DNA of 64,000 nt from CAZKGE01 sp964541695 (lineage in GTDB: Bacteria > Bacillota > Clostridia > Christensenellales > CAG-138), in the NCBI GenBank assembly GCA_964541695.1, contig CAZIRB010000003.1, forward strand, positions 6,530 to 70,529. The letters are read 5' to 3'. Below the pieces are notes generated by a model. That model searched no databases and was not told the DNA's origin. It worked only from the letters and a program-made list of their open reading frames with translations. Made by a program: the position numbers and the translations under genes. Shown in pieces: positions 9,996-16,777 of the stretch. Every line of letters starts with the position of its first letter. Position 1 is the stretch's first letter.

Positions 9996-10946
9996 ATGTC
10001 GTATCTTGTCGTCATTCCCCGGGACATTACGGAGCCCGGCAAGGCTTTTTTGCGTGAGCGCGGCTATCGCGTCCGCGTGGGCGCGGGCGGTTACAGCGCG
10101 GACAGCATCCGCAATGACATCGCCGACGCCGACGCCATACTCGCGCGCACCGGCGAGTATTCGCGCGCGGTGCTCGCCGCAGCGCCACATCTGATCGTGA
10201 TCGGCCGCCACGGCGTCGGCATGGACGCGTTCGACCTCGATTACTGCCGCGAGCGCGGCATCCGCGTGACCAACGCGCCCATCGCCAACACGGAATCCGT
10301 CGCCGAGCACGCCATCGGCCAGATGATCGCGCTTTCCCACCGCTTCGTGCAGTTCGACTACGCGGTGCGTGAGGGCGATTTCTTCCTGCCCGCCACGCAT
10401 CCCTCGACCGACCTAGCCGGCAAGACGCTCGGCATCGTCGGCGTCGGCCGCATCGGCGCGCTCGTCGCCGAGAAGGCCATCGCCGCGTTCTCGATGCGCT
10501 GCGTCGGATACGCGCCGCGCCCGCCGCGCGTGCCGCTGCCGGCGGGCATGACGCGCGCGCCGGACCTGGAGACACTGTTCTCCACGGCGGACTACGTCTC
10601 CCTGCACATGCCGTCCACGCCGGAGACGCGCGGCATGATCACAGGCTCGCTGCTTATGCGCATGAAGCCGGACGCGTATCTCATCAACACGGCGCGCGGC
10701 GACGTGCTCGACGAGGCTGCGTTGATTGAGATTTTGCGGCAGGGGCGCATCGCGGGCGCCGCGCTCGACGTGTTCGACCCGGAGCCGCCCAAACCCGGCA
10801 ATCCGCTGCTCTCCATGCGCAACGTGCTGCTCACGCCGCACTCCGCCGCGCTGACGAGGGAATCGCTCGACCGCATGGGCCTGCACGCCGCGCAGGGCAT
10901 CGACGACGTGCTCTCCGGCCGCGAGCCGCAGTGGCCGGTGGTGTAG
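9996..10946 (+). CDS. D-2-hydroxyacid dehydrogenase (phosphoglycerate-dehydrogenase-like)
   Basis: 316 residues. NAD-dependent reduction of a 2-keto acid or oxidation of a D-2-hydroxyacid. Domains: catalytic half, then Rossmann half with GIVGVGRIGALVAEKA (about 147-162). Catalytic set: Arg in INTARGDVLDE (about 233), Glu in FDPEPP (about 262), His in LTPHSAALT (about 281). It lacks the C-terminal ACT domain of full-length SerA, so 3-phosphoglycerate is only one possible substrate. ATG at 9996 has GGAG 5 bases upstream; an in-frame TTG at 9984 is less likely. Single gene with its own promoter. Confidence 0.88.
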   Translation: MSYLVVIPRDITEPGKAFLRERGYRVRVGAGGYSADSIRNDIADADAILARTGEYSRAVLAAAPHLIVIGRHGVGMDAFDLDYCRERGIRVTNAPIANTESVAEHAIGQMIALSHRFVQFDYAVREGDFFLPATHPSTDLAGKTLGIVGVGRIGALVAEKAIAAFSMRCVGYAPRPPRVPLPAGMTRAPDLETLFSTADYVSLHMPSTPETRGMITGSLLMRMKPDAYLINTARGDVLDEAALIEILRQGRIAGAALDVFDPEPPKPGNPLLSMRNVLLTPHSAALTRESLDRMGLHAAQGIDDVLSGREPQWPVV

Positions 10947-10985
10947 GGGCAGGACGGGTGGTGTTGGCGGGGATCGGGGGTTTCT

Positions 10986-11348
10986 GCAGGGGCTCTGCCC
11001 CTGCACCCTGCCAAAGGGACACGTCCCTTTGGAATCCCTTTCTGGAAGGCAACCCCGTCAGAGAACCGTTCCGGTCTTTTGCTACTTTTCTTCAAGAAAA
11101 GAATCAGGTGNNNNNNNNNNGCCAAAGGACCGGACACCCACAGTTCGCAATGGTCGCGCACGCCCTTTTGGGCCTGTGCTCCCTTGCTTACTGGGCCTGC
11201 GCTTCGCTTATTCCGCCACAGGCGGCGCTCAACTTCGGCCCCCTTTGGAAACCCATTCCGAAAGGCGACTCTTGCTGGAATGCCTTTTCTGTCTTTTGCT
11301 TCTTTTCTTCAAGAAAAGAAGCGGGTGCTCGAGGGCGGAGCCCTCGAG
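10986..11348. repeat. Intergenic hairpin-repeat cluster (module family R1) around an N gap
   Basis: The 459-base gap between the dehydrogenase and the next gene is filled with stem-loop modules. They are GCAGGGGC/GCCCCTGC at 10986-11004, CCAAAGGGA/TCCCTTTGG at 11011-11032, CTTTTCTT-C-AAGAAAAG at 11085-11101, a 25-bp GCTTCTTTTCTT palindrome at 11298-11322, and CTCGAGGGC/GCCCTCGAG at 11328-11348. The same modules recur at 14624-14760, 27797-27991 and 48194-48660. No gene is seen. Confidence 0.8.
11111..11120. other. Assembly gap (10 N)
   Basis: Ten unknown bases inside the repeat cluster. A repeat-caused scaffold join is likely; true distance unknown. Confidence 0.98.
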
Positions 11349-11355
11349 ATTAAAC

Positions 11356-11382
11356 AGGGCCGGCGCGTTTCGCGCCGGCCCT
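11356..11382 (-). terminator. Terminator of the Re-citrate synthase-type gene
   Basis: 12-bp stem AGGGCCGGCGCG with TTT loop, 24 bases past the stop codon. On the minus strand it is followed by GTTTAAT, a weak T tract. Confidence 0.6.
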
Positions 11383-11405
11383 TCCATATCTGCAATCTCA
11401 CCCGC

Positions 11406-12779
11406 TCAATCAAACATCTCCGGCGCGTGCGCCTTGCAAAGCTCGAGCAGTTCCTCCTCGCCCAGCGACGAGACGCGGCCGTTGGCGTAGAGCGCGTCGA
11501 CCTTCTCCTTGATCTTGGCGACGGACTCGGCGCGCTTGTCGACCGCCTCCGCGCCTTTCTTGCGGTGCCCGTTCATAAAGTACGCAATGCCGGCGAGGCC
11601 GCTGTGCGCGTCGACGACCACCTGCGGCGCGCGGTTGAGGATCGCCTGCGTGTTGAAGATGTTGTAGATCTGCTCATCCTTGAGCAGGCCGTCGGCGTGG
11701 ATGCCCGCGCGCGTGGCGCAGAAATCCCGGCCCATAAACGGCGTCTGCGGCGGGATCTCGTACCCGATCTCCTTCTCAAAATACTCCGCCATCTCGGTCA
11801 GCACGGACAGGTTCATCTCGTCCGTGCGCCCGCGCAGCCCGCAGTACTCCATGATCATCGACTCGAGCGGGCAGTTGCCCGTGCGCTCGCCGATGCCGAG
11901 CACCGAGCAGTTGACGGCGGACGCGCCGTAGAGCCAGGCCGTCGCGGCGTTGCACACGACCTTGCCGAAGTCATTGTGGCCGTGCCACTCGAGCATCGCG
12001 CTCGGCACGTTCGCGTAGTGACGAAGGCCGTAGATAATGCCGGGCACGCTGCGCGGCAGCGACGCGCCGGGGTACGATATGCCGAGACCGAGCGTATCGC
12101 AGCAGCGGATCTTGATCGGGATGCCCGCCTCCTCGGAGAGGCAGTTGAGCGCGTGCACGAACGGCACGACGAAGCCGTAGTAGTCCGCGCGCGTGATATC
12201 CTCAAAGTGGCAGCGCGGGCGGATGCCGCGCTCGAGCGCCATCTTGACGACCTTGAGGTACTGGTCCATGGCCTGCATGCGGGTCATGTTCATCTTCTTG
12301 AATATGTGATAATCCGAGCACGACACCAGTATGCCCGTCTCCGAAACGCCGAGCTCCTTGACCAGGTCGAAATCCTTCTCGGTCGCGCGGATCCACGTCG
12401 TGACCTCCGGGAAGCGGTACCCGCGCTGCTGGCACAGCTCCAGCGCGCGGCGGTCCTGCTTGCTGTACACGAAGAACTCGCTTTGCCGCACGATGCCGTG
12501 CGGGCCGCCAAGCTCGTGTAGAAAATCGTAAATCTTAAGTATCTGCGCGGCCGTGAACGGCTCGCGGGACTGCTGGCCATCGCGGAACGTCGTGTCCGTA
12601 ATCCAGATGTCCTCGGGCATGCGCATCGGTACGGTGCGCTGGTTGAACGCGATCTTGGGAATCTGATCGTATTGGAACATTTCCGGGAACAGGTTCGGTT
12701 CCGCGACGTCCTGCACCTCGTACTCGTAGTAATTCTCTTTCAGCAGGTTCGTGTGGTTGTCAAATACGATTTTGCTCAC
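11406..12779 (-). CDS. DRE-TIM metallolyase: Re-citrate synthase or isopropylmalate/homocitrate synthase-like
   Basis: 457 residues. Condenses acetyl-CoA with a 2-keto acid. TIM barrel with the metal/keto-acid motif ITDTTFRDGQQSR (about 58-70), the His pair in LEWHGHNDFGK (about 268-278), and the GERTGNCPLE segment. It is shorter than LeuA (no C-terminal leucine regulatory domain), and its N-terminal 50 residues differ from both LeuA and homocitrate synthase. Clostridial proteins of this length and type include the Re-face citrate synthase, so oxaloacetate is my preferred acceptor, but this rests on memory of the family and is not proven. GTG start at 12779 with AGAGGA upstream; strong promoter plus a palindrome near the start of transcription. 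Confidence 0.75.
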   Translation of the reverse strand: MSKIVFDNHTNLLKENYYEYEVQDVAEPNLFPEMFQYDQIPKIAFNQRTVPMRMPEDIWITDTTFRDGQQSREPFTAAQILKIYDFLHELGGPHGIVRQSEFFVYSKQDRRALELCQQRGYRFPEVTTWIRATEKDFDLVKELGVSETGILVSCSDYHIFKKMNMTRMQAMDQYLKVVKMALERGIRPRCHFEDITRADYYGFVVPFVHALNCLSEEAGIPIKIRCCDTLGLGISYPGASLPRSVPGIIYGLRHYANVPSAMLEWHGHNDFGKVVCNAATAWLYGASAVNCSVLGIGERTGNCPLESMIMEYCGLRGRTDEMNLSVLTEMAEYFEKEIGYEIPPQTPFMGRDFCATRAGIHADGLLKDEQIYNIFNTQAILNRAPQVVVDAHSGLAGIAYFMNGHRKKGAEAVDKRAESVAKIKEKVDALYANGRVSSLGEEELLELCKAHAPEMFD

Positions 12780-12830
12780 GTTCGTCCTCTTTTCTGCCGC
12801 TCACGGCGTCATTTTTCTTGGGGCTGCAAT

Positions 12831-12846
12831 TGTATACATGTATGCA
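12831..12846. promoter_or_regulatory. Operator-like palindrome at the start of the synthase transcript
   Basis: TGTATACATGTATGCA is a 16-bp inverted repeat with one mismatched pair and a perfect ATACATGTAT core. It covers about +2 to +17 of the predicted transcript, a repressor position. Confidence 0.5.
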
Positions 12847-12854
12847 CTGATACA

Positions 12855-12882
12855 ATTATACAACGCGTCGGGAAAAAGTCAA
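12855..12882 (-). promoter_or_regulatory. Promoter of the Re-citrate synthase-type gene
   Basis: Minus strand TTGACT (12882-12877), 16 bases, TATAAT (12860-12855). Confidence 0.75.
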
Positions 12883-12909
12883 CAGCATTTACCGGAAAAT
12901 TTGCGCGCA

Positions 12910-12938
12910 TTGCAATGGTTTTATCGCTGCTATATAAT
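12910..12938 (+). promoter_or_regulatory. Promoter of rpiB and the acyltransferase gene
   Basis: TTGCAA (12910-12915), 17 bases, TATAAT (12933-12938), divergent from the preceding promoter by 28 bases. Confidence 0.7.
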
Positions 12939-12985
12939 GGATGCCATCAAACGACATGCCTTTTGGGGCGGATCGGAGGTTTTTT

Positions 12986-13456
12986 ATGGTGATTGGATTC
13001 GGCTGCGACCACGTGGGCGTGGAGCTGAAAGGGGTTTTAATGGCGCGCGCGGCCGAGCTTGGGCATGAATGCCGCGACTACGGCTGCGGCGCGTGCGAGC
13101 GCTCGGACTACCCCGTCTACGGCTTCCTTGTGGGACAGGCCGTGGCGGCCGGGGACTGCGCGCTCGGCGTCGTCGTCTGCGGCACCGGCGCGGGTATCTC
13201 GATCTCGGCCAACAAGGTTAAGGGCGTGCGCGCGGTCGCGTGCAGCGAGCCGTACACGGCGCGGATGGCGCGCATGCACAACGACGCCAACGTGCTCGGC
13301 GTCGGCGCGCGCGTGGTCGGCTCGGAGGTGGCCAAGATGATACTCGAGGAGTTTCTCACCGCCTCGCCCGAGGGCGGCCGGCACGCTGCGCGGGTCGACA
13401 TGATCCGCGAGATCGAGACCACCGGCGGCCTTGCCGCCGCGCGCGAGGCGCGATAG
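12986..13456 (+). CDS. rpiB: RpiB/LacA/LacB-family sugar-phosphate isomerase
   Basis: 156 residues. Interconverts ribose 5-phosphate and ribulose 5-phosphate, or a related aldo/keto hexose phosphate. Motifs: start GFGCDHVGVELK with the phosphate-binding His, the active-site Cys in CGTGAGISISANK (about 66), and RMARMHNDANVLGVGARVVG (about 93-112). ATG at 12986 with GGAGGT 5 bases upstream; the longer frame is rejected because it covers the promoter. RpiB and the LacAB/AlsI isomerases share these motifs, so the symbol is the default reading. Confidence 0.85.
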   Translation: MVIGFGCDHVGVELKGVLMARAAELGHECRDYGCGACERSDYPVYGFLVGQAVAAGDCALGVVVCGTGAGISISANKVKGVRAVACSEPYTARMARMHNDANVLGVGARVVGSEVAKMILEEFLTASPEGGRHAARVDMIREIETTGGLAAAREAR

Positions 13457-13458
13457 GC

Positions 13459-14559
13459 GTGGCCGCGGAATCCATTCAAGCCCCCGTTCCCGCCCCGGCG
13501 GCGGACGGCCGCCGCGCCGCGCGGCGCACGGAGCTGGACGCGCTGCGGCTTCTCTGCCTGTTCGCGATCGTGATGATTCACCTCGTCAGCGGCGCGTGGG
13601 AGGATGAACCCGTCGCAAGCGCAGCCTGGCGTGTGCTCAACGTCTTTGACGCGCTCTCGCGCTTCGGCGTGCCCGTGTTCGTAATGATCAGCGGCGCGCT
13701 TTTGCTCGACCCTGCGCGGGCCGTGACGCTGCGCGACCTTTATCTGCGCCGCGTCCCGCGCCTTGCCTGCGCGTGGGTGTTCTGGTCGCTTCTGTACGCG
13801 TCGCGCTATCTGATGGTCGGCCGCGGCGCGCCGGTGGGCGAAACGCTGCGAACGTTTTTCGACGCGTTTTTATCCGGCGAGTTCCATCTCTGGTTCATCG
13901 GCATGCTGATCGGGCTCTACATGGCCGCGCCTTTTCTGCGGCCCGCCGCCGCGGACCCGAAGCTGCGGCGATACTTTTTGCTGCTGTCGGCGCTCATCGC
14001 GTCCGTGCTGCCGTCGCTTGCCGAACTCTTCCCCGCGCTGCCGTTTGCCGGAACGCTGGTGGACGCGCTGTACCTGTACGTTCCCGCCGGCTATTCGCTC
14101 TATTTTATGCTCGGCTATGCGCTCTCGGCCGAAAGGCCGCCGCTTTGGGCGCGCGCCGCGGTCTACGCGCTCGGCCTGCTCGGCGCGCTCGTCACGATAC
14201 TTGGGACCGAGGCCGCGCTTCTGCGCGACCCGGCGTTCGGCTCGAAGCTGTTTTGGTACCTGACGCCGAACGTGGTCTGCCAGTCCGCCGCGGTATTTCT
14301 GTTCTTTACCGACGTGCTCTCGCGCGTCCGCTGGCGCACGCGGGCCGTCAAACTGCTCGCCGCGCTGTCGGACCTGGGGTTCGGCGCGTTCCTCTGCCAC
14401 GAGGTGTTCGTCATATTGCTGCCGCACCTCGGGCTGTCCGTGCTGACGCTGCCGCCGCTCGTCATGGCGCCGCTGCTGGCGCTCGGCGTGCTGGGCGCGA
14501 GTTTGGCCGTGTCGTTTGTGCTGAACCGGATTCCGGGTGTGAAAAAATATATTGTGTAA
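13459..14559 (+). CDS. Membrane acyltransferase, acyltransferase-3 family
   Basis: 366 residues from a GTG two bases after the rpiB stop. About ten membrane helices; the N-terminal family signature is RRTELDALRLLCLFAIVMIH (Arg/Glu and the His of the first helix), followed by FGVPVFVMISGALLL and LWFIGMLIGLY. Such enzymes O-acetylate surface sugars or peptidoglycan, acting at the membrane. The substrate is unknown. Co-transcription with rpiB is likely from the spacing, but no functional link is evident. The C-terminus ends in a helix plus KKYIV. Confidence 0.85.
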   Translation: MAAESIQAPVPAPAADGRRAARRTELDALRLLCLFAIVMIHLVSGAWEDEPVASAAWRVLNVFDALSRFGVPVFVMISGALLLDPARAVTLRDLYLRRVPRLACAWVFWSLLYASRYLMVGRGAPVGETLRTFFDAFLSGEFHLWFIGMLIGLYMAAPFLRPAAADPKLRRYFLLLSALIASVLPSLAELFPALPFAGTLVDALYLYVPAGYSLYFMLGYALSAERPPLWARAAVYALGLLGALVTILGTEAALLRDPAFGSKLFWYLTPNVVCQSAAVFLFFTDVLSRVRWRTRAVKLLAALSDLGFGAFLCHEVFVILLPHLGLSVLTLPPLVMAPLLALGVLGASLAVSFVLNRIPGVKKYIV

Positions 14560-14576
14560 GTGATATAGTATAGATC

Positions 14577-14606
14577 AAAGAGGGCGACCGGATGGCCGCC
14601 CTCTTT
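14577..14606 (+). terminator. Bidirectional terminator between convergent genes
   Basis: 10-bp stem AAAGAGGGCG/CGCCCTCTTT, loop ACCGGATGGC. The stem itself supplies the A/T ends for both strands. Confidence 0.6.
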
Positions 14607-14623
14607 GGAACGAATTCATATTC

Positions 14624-14760
14624 GAGGGCTCCGCCCTCAAACTCCCGCCAAAGGGACATGTCCCTTTGGAAACCCATCTCGGGCACTCAATCCTGAACAC
14701 CGGCTATGCGGGTTCCAAGGGCCTCCGGCCCTTGGCAGGGTGCAGGGGCGGCGCCCCTGC
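14624..14760. repeat. Intergenic hairpin-repeat cluster (R1)
   Basis: Four stem-loops: GAGGGC/GCCCTC (14624-14638), CCAAAGGGA/TCCCTTTGG (14648-14669), CCAAGGGCC/GGCCCTTGG (14715-14735), GCAGGGGC/GCCCCTGC (14742-14760). The last two form the module in the orientation opposite to that at 10986. Confidence 0.8.
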
Positions 14761-14776
14761 AAAAACCCCCATTAAC

Positions 14777-15658
14777 TCAAATATCCACGCCGAGCCATTT
14801 CTTGACGAATATGCCGATGACGAACGCGAGCAGCGCGACGCCGAGGCTGATGCCGGCCATCTCGAGAAAGCGCTTTTTAAAGGACAGGTCCTTTGCCACG
14901 GCGAGGTAATAGTTGAACACCGCGATGATCAGAATCACGATTGCGAGCATCGAAACGAGCGCGAGCATGAACTGTTCGTTTGAAAACAGCAGGTACGGCA
15001 GCACGAGCAGCGCGACGGTGACAAGGTACGCCGCGCCGGTATACGCGCAGGACTTTAACGCGTCGGTACGCCCCTCGCTCTTGGCGGAGAGAAACTCCGA
15101 CGACGCCATCGAGAGCGTGGCCGAGATGCCCGTAATGAGCCCCGACAGCGCGATGATGCGCGTGTTCCTTAGCGCGAGCGTCAGCCCCGCGAGCGTGCCG
15201 GTCAGTTCAACCAGGGCATCATTGAGACCGAGCACCATGGAGCCGACATACTGCAGCCGCTCCTCGTCGAGCATCTCCATGAGCTTTTTCTCGTGCTCGT
15301 CCTCCTGCAAAGCGATCTCGCGGCTCTCCGGCGCTTCCTCGGCCAGCGATTCATACGCGATCGACGCGTTCCCCTCGCGCAGCTCCATCAGCTTGACCGT
15401 AAACGTAAAGCCGAACAGCACGATCAGCGTCTTACGCAGAAACACAAGCGCGCGGTTGGGCTTAAGATCGAGTCCGGTATAGCTCCTCCAGATCTCCGCG
15501 TGCGTGAGCTCTTCCGCGGCGAGCTTGCGCAAAACCGCCTTGTTCGTCTCGTCCTTGATCAGGTCCGCGGCGGCAAGGTACGTCGCCCACTCGTTGATCT
15601 CGTCCTGCTGCATGCCGCGGATCGTCTTGAGCGCGGCGGCCGAAACATTTCGTTCCAT
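14777..15658 (-). CDS. Ferritin-like domain fused to VIT membrane transporter (MbfA-like)
   Basis: 293 residues. N-terminal rubrerythrin/ferritin-like helices with metal ligands (DEINEWATY at about 19, EELTHAEIW at about 49, and QEDEHEKKL at about 120). A VIT1/CCC1-type membrane domain then has about five helices (LGLNDALVELTGTLAGL, SGLITGISATLSMASSEFLS). In characterised relatives the ferritin part senses or oxidises iron and the VIT part exports Fe or Mn. It probably works in iron homeostasis at the membrane. CAGGGGGG lies upstream of the ATG. The 58-base gap from the XdhC-like gene could allow co-transcription. Confidence 0.88.
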   Translation of the reverse strand: MERNVSAAALKTIRGMQQDEINEWATYLAAADLIKDETNKAVLRKLAAEELTHAEIWRSYTGLDLKPNRALVFLRKTLIVLFGFTFTVKLMELREGNASIAYESLAEEAPESREIALQEDEHEKKLMEMLDEERLQYVGSMVLGLNDALVELTGTLAGLTLALRNTRIIALSGLITGISATLSMASSEFLSAKSEGRTDALKSCAYTGAAYLVTVALLVLPYLLFSNEQFMLALVSMLAIVILIIAVFNYYLAVAKDLSFKKRFLEMAGISLGVALLAFVIGIFVKKWLGVDI

Positions 15659-15716
15659 GTCAAAATCCCCCCTGGTTCCGTATTTCTATTTTAGACGGCA
15701 AAAACCGCCGGTACCG

Positions 15717-16682
15717 CTATACCGAGATGCCCGCGCGGTGCGCGATCAGCTGGCCCGCGATGCTGACCGCGATCTCCGCCGGCGTCTCCGCGCCGATGTC
15801 CAGCCCGATCGGCGCACGCACGCGCGCAAACTCCTCCTCGGTGAAGCCGTCCTTGATCAACCGTTCCTTCGTGTACGCGACCTTGTGGCGGCTGCCGATG
15901 CAGCCGATATACGCCGCGTCCGTTTTCAGCGCCTGCGCGAGAATCTCGTAGTCGTTCTGATGCCCGCGCGTCATGATGACGACATAGTCGTCGCGCTTGA
16001 TCGAGATTTTCTCCGACACCTCGGTAAACCGACCGAGCACGATGGCCTCGGCGGTCGGGAACAGCGCTTTTTGCGCAAACTCCTCGCGGTCCTCGTACAC
16101 AATCACCCGAAAATCGATGCTGGAAAGCAGCGGCGCGAGCGCCTGCGACACATGCCCGCCGCCGAACACATACACGCAGCCCGCGCTGCACACGGGTTCG
16201 TACAGCACGTACCCGTCGCCCTCCCGGTCGAGCCGCGGACGCGGCGGCGCGTCGGCCGTCACCTGCGACTCCACGAGCCGCCCTTGCGCATACCGGCGCA
16301 CGAGGCAGACGGGGCACTCGCGCTCCGCTTCCTCGGCAAGGCGGCGGAACGTCGCGGCGATCTCCGTGCCCGGCGCGATCGGCTGGAACAGTACGCTCAC
16401 TTCGCCGCCGCAGACCATGCCGAGGCTGCCCGCCTCGTTGTTCGTCAGGTTGTAGGTCTCCGCAAAGCAGCCCTCGTCGTGCAGGTGCCGCGTCGCCTCG
16501 ACGGTGGCCGCGTACTCGACCTTGCCGCCGCCCACGGTGCCGACCGTCGTGCCGTCCTCGTACACAAGCATGCACGCGCCGATGCCGCGCGGCGCGGAGC
16601 CGTGGCTCTCAAGGACCGTGACGAGAACCGTGTTCTCGCCGCGCTCCAGCGCTTCCACAACTTTTTGAGACAGTTTTCGCAT
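15717..16682 (-). CDS. XdhC/CoxI-family protein (molybdoenzyme maturation type)
   Basis: 321 residues. N-terminal XdhC_CoxI domain (VLVTVLESHGSAPRGIGACM at about 17-36, then GTVGGGKVEY). The C-terminal Rossmann-like XdhC_C domain has VFGGGHVSQALAPL (about 180) and the conserved YIGCIGSRHKVAYTKERL segment (about 263). Members sulfurate or insert the Mo cofactor of xanthine dehydrogenase-type enzymes; related Clostridial proteins also act in selenium-dependent hydroxylases. No molybdoenzyme gene is nearby, so the client is unknown. ATG at 16682 has GGAG 8 bases upstream; the 63 residues read before it cover the promoter and are rejected. Confidence 0.88.
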   Translation of the reverse strand: MRKLSQKVVEALERGENTVLVTVLESHGSAPRGIGACMLVYEDGTTVGTVGGGKVEYAATVEATRHLHDEGCFAETYNLTNNEAGSLGMVCGGEVSVLFQPIAPGTEIAATFRRLAEEAERECPVCLVRRYAQGRLVESQVTADAPPRPRLDREGDGYVLYEPVCSAGCVYVFGGGHVSQALAPLLSSIDFRVIVYEDREEFAQKALFPTAEAIVLGRFTEVSEKISIKRDDYVVIMTRGHQNDYEILAQALKTDAAYIGCIGSRHKVAYTKERLIKDGFTEEEFARVRAPIGLDIGAETPAEIAVSIAGQLIAHRAGISV

Positions 16683-16719
16683 CTTCGTTCTCCGATCCCC
16701 TAAGAATTCCCACAAAAAA

Positions 16720-16748
16720 ATTATACCGTCGCCCTCCGAAAAAGACAA
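16720..16748 (-). promoter_or_regulatory. Promoter of the xdhC-like gene
   Basis: Minus strand TTGTCT (16748-16743), 17 bases, TATAAT (16725-16720). Confidence 0.72.
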
Positions 16749-16777
16749 CGGTATATTATGCGCATATGCGGCGCGTT

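Noticed and set aside
9778..10194. 138-residue plus-strand ORF before the hydroxyacid dehydrogenase
   Set aside because: Covers the promoter at 9932-9960 and overlaps a well-supported gene in another frame; no ribosome site or motif.
11079..12521. 480-residue plus-strand ORF through the repeat region
   Set aside because: Runs through an N gap, hairpin repeats and the antisense of the synthase gene.
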